From: Actinomycetes bacterium
GTDB taxonomy: Bacteria > Actinomycetota > Acidimicrobiia > Acidimicrobiales > UBA8190
Direction of reading: 5' to 3'
NCBI GenBank assembly: GCA_021779775.1
Contig: JAJYAB010000138.1
Span: 1 to 5,579, forward strand
DNA length: 5,579 nt
Positions within the stretch are counted from its first letter, which is position 1. Each line of letters begins with the position of its first letter. Below the pieces are notes generated by a model. The model did no database searches, was not told the DNA's origin, and saw nothing but the letters and a program-made list of their open reading frames with translations. Both the position numbers and the translations under genes were made by a program. Positions 1-5,413 of this stretch are shown here, piece by piece.

Positions 1-236
1 AGCGATGCCTGCGTCGCGGCGATCATGGCGTTGGCCACGCTCCCCTGGCCGGCGGCTGCCTGGGCGGCCGCGGTGGAGGCGGCGTTCTGGGTCTGCTGCA
101 CCTGGTCGAGCGCCGAGGCGATGCTGTTGGAGAACCCGCTCTGGCCGGTGCCCGCAGCGGCGCCGACCCCATTGGCGCCGACCCCGCTGGGCGCAGGCGA
201 CACCGGGGGCGTCATGGGGGGGATGGCAGGGATCAT
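1..236 (-). CDS. fliE: Flagellar hook-basal body complex protein FliE (partial, runs off the window start)
   Basis: FliE is a small export-apparatus-secreted protein that joins the MS ring (FliF) to the proximal rod. The first 78 residues are visible. They comprise a Pro/Gly/Ala-rich N-terminus with MIPAIPPM at the start, then an amphipathic helical stretch around residues 35-62 (FSNSIASALDQVQQTQNAAS), then GSVANAMIAATQAS at about 65-78. That last stretch matches the family pattern in which a Val-Met-Ile-Ala-Ala-x-x-Ala-Ser/Leu segment opens the conserved C-terminal rod helix; the rest of that helix lies outside the window. The ATG at 236-234 is two bases after the flgC stop. No clear Shine-Dalgarno sequence precedes it, so translation is probably coupled to flgC. 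The alternative Met at residue 8 has no better site. No cysteine is present. The gene order flgB-flgC-fliE supports the call. Confidence 0.88.
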   Translation of the reverse strand, partial: MIPAIPPMTPPVSPAPSGVGANGVGAAAGTGQSGFSNSIASALDQVQQTQNAASTAAAQAAAGQGSVANAMIAATQAS

Positions 237-238
237 GC

Positions 239-643
239 TCAGGACCCGAGGGTGAGGGCCGCCTGATAGGCCTGCTTGGCCCGGTTCATGGCGACGGTGT
301 TGGCTTGGTAGGCGTTCTGGGCTGCCACGAGCCCGAGCAGCTGCCCGGCGACGTCCACCGCCGGGAGCCGGACGTTGCCGTTGGCGTCGGCCAACGGGCT
401 CTTGGGCTGGTAGGCGATCTGGCCGATCGTGCTGCCGAGCTGGACCGACGACACGGCGACCCCCTGGCCGACCGAACCCGGCGCGCCGGTCGGGGTGAAC
501 ACCGGGGTCTGCTGGGCGTAGGCGCCCTGGCTGGTCGCCACGGCATCGTTGGCGTTGGCCAGGTTGCCGGCGATGGTGTCGATCCAAGTCTGGGCGGCAC
601 CGATGCCGCTGCCGGACACGCCGATGGCGCCGAACAGACTCAT
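239..643 (-). CDS. flgC: Flagellar basal-body rod protein FlgC
   Basis: FlgC is one of the proximal rod proteins, exported through the flagellar type III apparatus and assembled in the periplasmic or cell-wall zone. The product is 134 residues, the usual FlgC length. The N-terminal rod signature is at residues 20-33 (WIDTIAGNLANAND), followed by AYAQQTPVFTP (41-51), equivalent to the family's Tyr-x-Arg-Gln-x-Pro-Val-Phe segment. The C-terminal half has PKSPLADANGNVRLP (80-94), corresponding to the HPdAda-G-V-x-x-P motif, then AAQNAYQANTVAMNRAKQ (107-124), the conserved A-x-x-x-YqAN terminal helix. The start is ATG 643-641, with a GGGGGGAG Shine-Dalgarno inside the end of flgB. The start overlaps the flgB TGA in an ATGA arrangement, and fliE starts two bases after the flgC stop. 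Longer minus-strand reading through this frame runs into flgB and was not used. The protein contains no cysteine. Confidence 0.95.
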   Translation of the reverse strand: MSLFGAIGVSGSGIGAAQTWIDTIAGNLANANDAVATSQGAYAQQTPVFTPTGAPGSVGQGVAVSSVQLGSTIGQIAYQPKSPLADANGNVRLPAVDVAGQLLGLVAAQNAYQANTVAMNRAKQAYQAALTLGS

Positions 644-984
644 TGGAAGCTCCCCCCGGTCGCGCCCTGCACCAGGCGGAACTGGGCGTTGAGCAGCTCG
701 ACGTCCGTCTGGTACTGCAAGGTCGTCTTCTCTGCCGCCACCAGCTGCTGCCCGGCATCGACGTTGTTGCCGTTGGTCGCCGCAGGAGCCGGGTCGGCGC
801 TCTGCGTGATGGTGGCCGTGCCACCGCCGGTCGAGGACATGGCCTGCTGCAGGCTCGACTCGAAGCTGACGTCGCTGGCCGTGAACCCGGGCGTCTGCGA
901 GTTGGCGAGGTTGCCGGCGATGGCCTGCTGACGCTGCGCGACGCCGTCGACGGCGAAGTGCAAGATGTTGACGATCCCATCCAT
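640..984 (-). CDS. flgB: Flagellar basal-body rod protein FlgB
   Basis: FlgB is a proximal rod subunit at the base of the flagellar axle. The product is 114 residues, about 20 shorter than enterobacterial FlgB; the shortfall appears to be in the Ser/Thr/Ala-rich middle (about 50-75), which is variable in the family. The N-terminal signature QQAIAGNLANSQTPGF (19-34) and SDVSFESSLQQAM (37-49) match the family's A-x-N-x-ANx-x-TPGY plus dV-x-Fe-x-x-L pattern. The C-terminal helix at 83-106 (VAAEKTTLQYQTDVELLNAQFRLV) matches the end of FlgB. The ATG at 984-982 has a GGGAGG Shine-Dalgarno nine bases or fewer upstream. The frame stays open much further upstream, but that stretch is Arg-rich and unlike FlgB. 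It is the first gene of flgB-flgC-fliE, with a sigma-28-like promoter about 110 bases upstream. The protein contains no cysteine. Confidence 0.93.
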   Translation of the reverse strand: MDGIVNILHFAVDGVAQRQQAIAGNLANSQTPGFTASDVSFESSLQQAMSSTGGGTATITQSADPAPAATNGNNVDAGQQLVAAEKTTLQYQTDVELLNAQFRLVQGATGGSFQ

Positions 985-992
985 CGAGACGG

Positions 993-1000
993 CCCTCCCA
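993..1000 (-). promoter_or_regulatory. Ribosome binding site of flgB
   Basis: Read on the minus strand this is TGGGAGGG, ending eight bases before the flgB ATG (bases 985-992 lie between). It fixes the FlgB start at 984 even though the reading frame is open further upstream. Confidence 0.75.
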
Positions 1001-1050
1001 GGACTGCTCCGGCGGGGTCCGGCCGTTGGTCGGCGTTCCCCGGCGTCTAT

Positions 1051-1082
1051 GGCCCGTCCTGGGCATTTCCGGGCCGTCCTGG
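1051..1082. repeat. Direct repeat in the flgB leader (12-mer, 20-base period)
   Basis: Plus-strand GGCCCGTCCTGG (1051-1062) recurs as GGGCCGTCCTGG (1071-1082), with one mismatch and starts 20 bases apart, about two helical turns. The pair lies just downstream of the predicted flgB start point. A shorter inverted copy, CCAGGAC, occurs at 998-1004 next to the flgB Shine-Dalgarno. It could be a protein operator or an RNA structure element, or chance in GC-rich DNA. Confidence 0.4.
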
Positions 1083-1096
1083 CTCCGGCACGTACC

Positions 1097-1124
1097 TCAT
1101 CGGCCGCTCGCCGCCCGTGCTTTA
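1097..1124 (-). promoter_or_regulatory. Candidate sigma-28 (FliA/SigD/WhiG-type) promoter of flgB-flgC-fliE
   Basis: On the minus strand TAAA (1124-1121) is followed, after 16 bases, by GCCGATGA (1104-1097). The known consensus for the FliA/SigD/WhiG sigma family is TAAA, about 15-16 bases, GCCGATAA, so this differs at one position in the -10 box. Streptomyces WhiG promoters use a similar spacing. Transcription would start near 1090, leaving a leader of roughly 105 bases before flgB. The match is seen directly; its use by a motility sigma factor is inferred from the family and from the flagellar genes downstream. Confidence 0.65.
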
Positions 1125-1147
1125 GCGGTTCCTCGTACGTCCGGCCG

Positions 1148-1164
1148 GCCGGGCTATGCCCGGC
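1148..1164. repeat. Perfect inverted repeat between flgB and the methyltransferase gene
   Basis: GCCGGGC (1148-1154) and GCCCGGC (1158-1164) form a perfect 7-base dyad around TAT. It lies 38 bases before the methyltransferase start and about 24 bases upstream of the flgB -35 element. It could be an operator for a dimeric regulator of either gene, or a hairpin in the methyltransferase leader. No regulator gene is visible here. Confidence 0.4.
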
Positions 1165-1176
1165 ACCACCTGCCGT

Positions 1177-1193
1177 CCCCGGAGCGGGGAGGG
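1177..1193 (+). promoter_or_regulatory. Methyltransferase ribosome binding site with an overlapping short hairpin
   Basis: The Shine-Dalgarno GGGGAGGG at 1186-1193 lies nine bases before ATG 1203 and decides that start. The preceding CCCCG (1177-1181) can pair with CGGGG (1185-1189) across a GAG loop. A small hairpin could therefore mask the first part of the ribosome binding site. The site is clear; a regulatory role for the hairpin is only a possibility. Confidence 0.6.
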
Positions 1194-1202
1194 CTGCCTG
1201 GC

Positions 1203-2081
1203 ATGATGGGCGCTGTGCCCCAGCCCTTCGACGCCGTCGACCGTGCGTACGCTGCCGAGCTACAGCGTGAGCCCGACCGGCGGACCAGGTGGCTGTTGCA
1301 GCAGACGGCGGCAACCGGCCCGTCGCGCCGGGCCCTGATCGGATCGCTCGGCGTCGCAGCGGGCGCCCGGGTGCTCGACGTGGGCACCGGCTTCGGGTGC
1401 GTCCCGCTCGAGCTGGCCGCCATCGCTGCGGTCACCGCGGTCGGCGTCGACGTCGACGTCGACGTGCTCGGCGCCGCGACGCGGATCGCCGAGTCGGCGG
1501 CCGCCTCGGGCGGCCTGGTCCCCGGGAGCTCGGTGCGGTTCCACGCGGCGGACGTCCTGGCCCTGCCGTTCGCCGCCGCCTCGTTCGACGTGGCGACCGT
1601 GCGGTTCGTCTACGAGCACATCGCAGACCGGGACCTGGCCACCGACGAGCTGGCCCGGGTGCTGCGGCCCGGCGGGCTGGCCTGCGTGGTCGACGTGGAC
1701 GACGGCCTGTCGATATCGGACCCGGAGCCGTCGGCTGCCTTCGCCAGGGTGGCGAACGCCTTCCGGGCCGCCCAGGCGGCCCGCGGGGGCGACCGGTACG
1801 TGGGCCGGACCTTGGCCCGGCTGCTCGATGCCGGCGGGTTCGACGTCACCGCCGTGCTGGTCCTCCCCCAGGCGGCCTACGGGCTGTCGCTGCCGAGCGA
1901 TCCCGGTCGGGCGCTGCTCCTCGAACGGCTCCGGTTAGCGAGAGCCGACATGGTGGCCACCGGCCTGCTCGACGACAGCGAGCTCGACGCCGATCTGGCG
2001 GACCTGGCAGCCGAGGTGGTCCACGGCCAATGCCAGGTGGAGGCACACCTGGCGGTGGTAGGGCGCCGGCGGCCCGACTGA
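1203..2081 (+). CDS. Class I SAM-dependent methyltransferase, substrate unknown
   Basis: The 292-residue product is a predicted soluble Rossmann-fold methyltransferase that moves a methyl group from S-adenosylmethionine to an unidentified acceptor. Motif I is VLDVGTGFG (57-65). The acidic end of strand 2 is in VGVDVDVD (80-87). An Asp after strand 3 lies in HAADVLALPF (114-123). Motif IV is FDVATVRFVYEHI (128-140), and the post-IV LRPGG turn is at 154-158. A C-terminal stretch, RYVGRTLARLLDAGGFDVT (198-216), resembles the end of UbiE/MenG-like and small-molecule methyltransferases. It lacks the cysteine cluster of FliB flagellin lysine methylase. The start is ATG 1203 with GGGGAGGG nine bases upstream; ATG 1206 and GTG 1215 are alternatives. 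It is divergent from flgB and convergent with fliD-fliS, so its link to motility rests only on position. A GTCGAC triple repeat (1446-1463) encodes the VDVDVD stretch. The family is certain; the substrate is not. Confidence 0.88.
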   Translation: MMGAVPQPFDAVDRAYAAELQREPDRRTRWLLQQTAATGPSRRALIGSLGVAAGARVLDVGTGFGCVPLELAAIAAVTAVGVDVDVDVLGAATRIAESAAASGGLVPGSSVRFHAADVLALPFAAASFDVATVRFVYEHIADRDLATDELARVLRPGGLACVVDVDDGLSISDPEPSAAFARVANAFRAAQAARGGDRYVGRTLARLLDAGGFDVTAVLVLPQAAYGLSLPSDPGRALLLERLRLARADMVATGLLDDSELDADLADLAAEVVHGQCQVEAHLAVVGRRRPD

Positions 2082-2164
2082 GCCGGCCGGCGACACCAGG
2101 CCGGGCGGCCGGCGCCGGCGGCCCGACTGAGCCGGCCGGCGGCATCAGGCCCGACTGAGCCGGC
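2062..2164. repeat. 49-base tandem duplication over the methyltransferase stop, plus a third partial copy
   Basis: A 31-base block at 2062-2092 recurs exactly at 2111-2141, a 49-base period; similarity continues nine bases further with two differences. Its core, GGCCCGACTGAGCCGGC, occurs three times: 2071-2087, 2120-2136 and 2148-2164. The first copy contains the last codons and TGA stop of the methyltransferase, so the 3' end of that gene has been copied into the gap before the convergent small gene. The period is not a multiple of three. Confidence 0.9.
2102..2125. terminator. GC-rich near-perfect palindrome between convergent genes (weak terminator candidate)
   Basis: CGGGCGGCCGGC (2102-2113) and GCCGGCGGCCCG (2114-2125) are complementary at all but one pair, so a long GC stem can form in either transcript. 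It lies between the methyltransferase stop (2081) and the end of the minus-strand fliD block (2166). No T-tract follows on either strand, so it is not a classical intrinsic terminator. The structure may simply result from the duplication. Confidence 0.35.
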
Positions 2165-2165
2165 T

Positions 2166-2435
2166 TCAGGCGCGGGTGTCGACGTAGGCCGGGGGAGCGG
2201 CGGGGACCGGGATCCTCGCCGGCGAGCCCAGGCGGTCGCGCGCCATCTCGACCTCGGCCTCCGCACGGTGCGTGTCGGCCAGCAGCGCCGCTGCCGCCAG
2301 GCGCAGCTCGTCGGGCAGCGGTCCGAGGTCGTCGGGCAGCACGAACGCCTGGGGAGGCTGCCCGCCCTGCTGGAGGAACCGGCGGGTGTCCGTCACCCGG
2401 TTCCCCATGTCGGCGAGGACTTCAGGCCACCCCAC
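2166..2435 (-). CDS. Small helical protein in the fliT position, candidate FliT-like flagellar chaperone
   Basis: This 89-residue product is not one I can assign by sequence alone. Residues 2-23 (GWPEVLADMGNRVTDTRRFLQQ) look like one amphipathic helix with a Trp near the start. A linker with PDDLGPLPDEL (34-44) follows, then a second, highly charged helix LRLAAAALLADTHRAEAEVE (44-63) and on to about 69, then a Pro/Ala-rich tail ending AYVDTRA. There is no signal peptide, membrane segment or cysteine. The GTG at 2435-2433 is preferred because GGAGG (2446-2442) stands six bases upstream; ATG 2408 has only a weak site. It overlaps the end of fliS by 14 bases, implying translational coupling. In many bacteria fliD-fliS is followed by fliT, the FliD export chaperone of about 100-120 residues, so a shortened FliT-like role is a reasonable inference from position and helical content. 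An unrelated flagellar accessory protein remains possible. Confidence 0.7.
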   Translation of the reverse strand: MGWPEVLADMGNRVTDTRRFLQQGGQPPQAFVLPDDLGPLPDELRLAAAALLADTHRAEAEVEMARDRLGSPARIPVPAAPPAYVDTRA

Positions 2436-2844
2436 CGGCCACCTCCACCAGTGGCTCGCTCGTCGCGGCCGCCGCCTGGCGCCATGCACCGGCCAGCGCC
2501 GTGATGTGCTCGGTGGCGGCAACGGCCCGGGCCCGGTCCTTGTCGATGTTGGCGTGCAGCAGCTCGTTATGGAGGTAGTCGTACAGGGCGACCACGCGGG
2601 GCGCTCCCTCCCACAGGTCGACCTGCATGGTCCCCCGCAGGGCCAGAAGGATCTCCTGGGCGTGCACCAGGTTGTCGTTGACCTCTTTCAGATCACCAGA
2701 CTCGAACGCCTGGTCGGCCCGGTGCAGGTCGAGCTCCAGCTTGTCGAGGACCATGACCAGGCGGGTTGCCGGGGTCGCCGTCTGGATCGCTTCGGTCAGG
2801 TACCGCTCGCGCAGCGCCGCGGCGTTGAGGATCTCTGCAGGCAT
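2422..2844 (-). CDS. fliS: Flagellar export chaperone FliS
   Basis: FliS binds the C-terminal helix of flagellin in the cytoplasm, keeps it unpolymerised and hands it to the export gate. The product is 140 residues, normal for the family (about 125-140). Family landmarks are RYLTEAIQTATPATRLVMVLDKLELDL (14-40; compare Y-x-x-x-x-I-x-TAsP-x-x-L-I-x-M-L-y-D). Next is the N-D-N-L-x-x-AQEILLALRGTM helix (56-73), then DLWEGAPRVVALYDYLHNELLHANI (76-100), and a final helix ending at Trp121. The last 19 residues are Ala/Val-rich and probably disordered. ATG 2844-2842 lies 24 bases after the fliD stop, with GGAG six bases upstream. Its end overlaps the next small gene by 14 bases. The protein is all helical, with no cysteine. 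The fliD-fliS order is the classic arrangement. Confidence 0.94.
   Translation of the reverse strand: MPAEILNAAALRERYLTEAIQTATPATRLVMVLDKLELDLHRADQAFESGDLKEVNDNLVHAQEILLALRGTMQVDLWEGAPRVVALYDYLHNELLHANIDKDRARAVAATEHITALAGAWRQAAAATSEPLVEVAGGVA
2442..2446 (-). promoter_or_regulatory. Ribosome binding site of the small fliS-downstream gene
   Basis: GGAGG on the minus strand, within the last codons of fliS and six bases before the GTG at 2435. It is the main reason for choosing that start over the internal ATG at 2408. Confidence 0.6.
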
Positions 2845-2868
2845 GTGTGCTCCGTTCTCCGTTCCCGG

Positions 2869-5397
2869 CTACGGGCCGTTAGCGGCGAGGCCGGCCAGCT
2901 GGCCGGTGAGCGCCGAGCTCTGGTTCTTGAGCGAGCCGAGCGTCGCCTCGAGGGTGGCGTACTGGGCCATGAGCAGCTTCCGCTCCTGGGCCACGATGTT
3001 GGCGTAGAAGCTGATCTGCGGGGTGAGCCCCTGAGACTCGCTCTGCAGGCCGGTGATGGTCTGGGTGACCGACCCGGTGGTGGGGTTCGACATGGCGTTG
3101 CCCAACGTGGCGAGCTGCTGGGCGATTCCCGGCGAGTAGGTGAACGATCCGAGTGACGTGGCCGAGGTCACGCCAGATGTGGTGACCTGCAGCGACATGC
3201 CGCTGAGCGTCGGGTCGGAGGCCGGGGCGCTGAGGAACTGTCCGATGCCGGTGGCCGCCACGCCATTGATCGTGCCGGCCACGTCGACGCCGGTGGAGGT
3301 GGCGGACGTCCCCGACCCGGTCAGGCCGGTGGTGCCCGAGGCGTTGCTGGTCGTCGACACCGAGAAGCTCGTCGCGCTGCCGTAGGCGTCGGAGGTCAGC
3401 TGCAGCTGGGTGCCGCTGTTGACGACCTGGGCGGACAGCGCGAAGCCTGACGAGGCGAAGGCGGCGTTCAGGCCTTGGGCGATCGCCGTCAGCGACTGGC
3501 CGGACGTGGTGGTGTACTTGACCGACCCCGAGCCCATCGTGACGGTGAGCTGCTCGCCTGCCGACACGGTCCCGGCGCTCAGGGCCGCCCCGGTGTCGGT
3601 GGCCTGCTGGGCGGACTGGTCGAGCACCACGGCGTAGGTCCCGCTCTTGGTGGTGTTCGACGCGTACGACAGCGACACCTGCCCGGTGTACGGCGACGAG
3701 GCCGGGGCGAAGGTGCCGCCCTGCGTGAACATGTTCGCCACCTGGCTCGGGTTGGCATTGAAAGCCGACTCGAAGGTGGACTGGTCGAATTGGACCTGGC
3801 CGTTGGACAGGGTGAGCCCGACCGACAGCGCATTGCCGAGCGTGGACGTGCCCGACACCGACCCGATGATCGACTGGATCTGGTTGGTGGCCTCCTGGAG
3901 GACCGCCGATCCCATCAGCGGACCGCCGGTCTTGGTGGCTGCGTTGTAGCCGCCGAACTTCTGGATGTCGCTCAGCGCCGTGTTGGCGTCGGTCACGAGC
4001 GTCTGGATCTGGCTGGCCATGGCCGATGCGTCGGGGGAGACGGTGACGGTCACCGGGTTGGTCGACGTGTTCAACGCCGTGATGGACAGGCCAGGCAGCA
4101 GGCCGGTGAAGGTGTCGTTCTGCGAGCTCAGAGTGTACCCCCCCGATCCCCCGACTTGGATCTGGGCGTTGGCCCCGGCCGTCGCCGTCTTCAACGCCCC
4201 GAGGCTCGAGCTGCTGAACGCGCTGGTGGACACCGACAGGTCGGCGTTGGTCCCCGTCTGCGACGAGGACAGCTGCAGGACGTAGGCGCTCGTCCCCGTC
4301 TGCACTGCCGACGCGGTGATCCCCGTCGCCGCGGCGTTGATGTTCGACACCACGTCTGCCAGCGACCCGTTGCCGGTCGACACGTTGGTGGCGGTCAGGC
4401 TTCCCACCGACAGCAGCGAGCTGTTCACCTGGGACTGCGACGATGCGCCGGCGACGGTCCCGGTGACGGAGGTGCTGCTCGGAGCGGCCAGGGTGGCGGA
4501 CGCGCCGGCGGTGACGGTGGACAGTGTGGTGGAGGTCCCGTCGACCGACACGATGCCGTCGACGCCGCTCGCCGCTGCGCCCATGGACGCCAGGCCGAGG
4601 GTGGCGAGCGCGGTGCCGCCGGTGACCTGCAGGCTCTGCGTCGACCCCTGGCTGGTGGTGGACAGGATGAGGTTGCCGTTGGCGTCGTACCCGGCGGCCA
4701 TCCCCGAAGCGCCGGCGCCGGAGATGGCCGACTGCACGGCGGAGAGCAGCCCGCTGCCGCTGTACCCGCCGCTGGGCGAGCTGGCGATGGTCAGGGTGTA
4801 GGCCGTGCCGTTGACCGTGACGTTGACCGTGTCGTTGGTCGAGCCGACGGTGATGCCCGACGACTGGCTTCCGAGTGCCACCGTCCCCGTGGTGGAGGCG
4901 GCCTCCGACGCCTGGGTGACCTTGACGGTGTGGGCACCGAGGGTGAGGCCGCTCCCCGCTGCCAGCTGGGAGAACCCGATCTGGGCGGCGCCCTGGGAGA
5001 GCAGGTACCCGGGGCTGGAGTCGACGATCTGCGAAGTGGCAGAGACCGAGCCGGAGGAGACGAGCGAGTTGGCAGCGGCGAGCTGGCTCACGGTGAACTG
5101 CACGGAGCCGGTCGGTGTCCCCGGGCTGGCTGTCGCCGTGGCCACCGTGCTGGCCGAAGACGTGGCTTGCCGGGCCGCCCAGCCGCTGCTGACCGCCAGA
5201 GTCTGCGCCTGGGTCTGCAGTGCGGCAAGGTCCGTGTTGATCTGCTGGTAGTCGGTGACGTTGGTGTTGATCGTGGCCTGCTCGGCCAGCAGGTTGTTCT
5301 CCGGAGCTTGGAATGGCCCCAGCTCGGCTTGGATGATCTGCTGGGTGTTGAGGCCCGATACCAGCCCGTAGTCGACGATCGGTGGGATGGTGGTCAC
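2869..5397 (-). CDS. fliD: Flagellar filament cap protein FliD (hook-associated protein 2), unusually long
   Basis: FliD forms the cap that folds and inserts flagellin at the filament tip. The 842-residue product is much longer than typical FliD (about 450-650). Residues 9-70 hold the N-terminal coiled domain (YGLVSGLNTQQIIQAELGPF, then NTNVTDYQQINTDLAALQTQ), leading to SVQFTVSQLAAANS (98-111) of the FliD_N region. Beta-rich flagellin-IN-like modules follow at about 180-265 and 318-395. The FliD_C core starts near 405, with NDTFTGLLPGLSITAL (427-442) and GPLMGSAVLQEATNQIQSII (492-511). A third IN-like insert is at about 570-685 and a GVDVAGTINGVAATG motif at 703-717. The C-terminal coil (778-835, FYANIVAQERKLLMAQYATLEATL) closes the decamer stalk. 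The sequence is rich in Ser/Thr/Ala/Gly, with one Trp and no Cys. GTG 5397-5395 is chosen because VSGLNTQQII must sit near the N-terminus and GGGGGAGGG precedes it; the 41-residue upstream extension is Arg/Cys-rich and unlike FliD. Confidence 0.95.
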   Translation of the reverse strand: MTTIPPIVDYGLVSGLNTQQIIQAELGPFQAPENNLLAEQATINTNVTDYQQINTDLAALQTQAQTLAVSSGWAARQATSSASTVATATASPGTPTGSVQFTVSQLAAANSLVSSGSVSATSQIVDSSPGYLLSQGAAQIGFSQLAAGSGLTLGAHTVKVTQASEAASTTGTVALGSQSSGITVGSTNDTVNVTVNGTAYTLTIASSPSGGYSGSGLLSAVQSAISGAGASGMAAGYDANGNLILSTTSQGSTQSLQVTGGTALATLGLASMGAAASGVDGIVSVDGTSTTLSTVTAGASATLAAPSSTSVTGTVAGASSQSQVNSSLLSVGSLTATNVSTGNGSLADVVSNINAAATGITASAVQTGTSAYVLQLSSSQTGTNADLSVSTSAFSSSSLGALKTATAGANAQIQVGGSGGYTLSSQNDTFTGLLPGLSITALNTSTNPVTVTVSPDASAMASQIQTLVTDANTALSDIQKFGGYNAATKTGGPLMGSAVLQEATNQIQSIIGSVSGTSTLGNALSVGLTLSNGQVQFDQSTFESAFNANPSQVANMFTQGGTFAPASSPYTGQVSLSYASNTTKSGTYAVVLDQSAQQATDTGAALSAGTVSAGEQLTVTMGSGSVKYTTTSGQSLTAIAQGLNAAFASSGFALSAQVVNSGTQLQLTSDAYGSATSFSVSTTSNASGTTGLTGSGTSATSTGVDVAGTINGVAATGIGQFLSAPASDPTLSGMSLQVTTSGVTSATSLGSFTYSPGIAQQLATLGNAMSNPTTGSVTQTITGLQSESQGLTPQISFYANIVAQERKLLMAQYATLEATLGSLKNQSSALTGQLAGLAANGP

Positions 5398-5404
5398 GGC
5401 GTCG

Positions 5405-5413
5405 CCCTCCCCC
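5405..5413 (-). promoter_or_regulatory. Ribosome binding site of fliD, supporting the GTG start
   Basis: GGGGGAGGG on the minus strand, seven bases before GTG 5397. It is the strongest Shine-Dalgarno in the window and selects this GTG over the ATG at 5520 that opens the frame. Confidence 0.75.

Noticed and set aside
5..931. 308-codon plus-strand frame opposite flgB-flgC-fliE
   Set aside because: The composition is typical of a shadow frame and three recognised flagellar proteins occupy the other strand.
1026..1051. TTGGTC and TCTATG as a housekeeping promoter for the methyltransferase
   Set aside because: The spacing is only 14 bases and both boxes are poor, so it cannot be told from chance.
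985..1314. Upstream extensions of the flgB frame
   Set aside because: The extension is Arg/Ala-rich, crosses the sigma-28-like promoter and the start of the divergent gene, and a good ribosome binding site marks the ATG at 984.
1446..1463. Three tandem GTCGAC hexamers in the methyltransferase gene
   Set aside because: They encode an in-frame VDVDVD stretch at the strand-2 position of the fold. This is simple codon-level repetition with no sign of function beyond coding, though slippage variation is conceivable.
1289..2158. Second plus-strand frame overlapping the methyltransferase
   Set aside because: The product is almost entirely Arg, Gly, Ala and Pro, with no motifs, whereas the overlapping frame has all the methyltransferase motifs.
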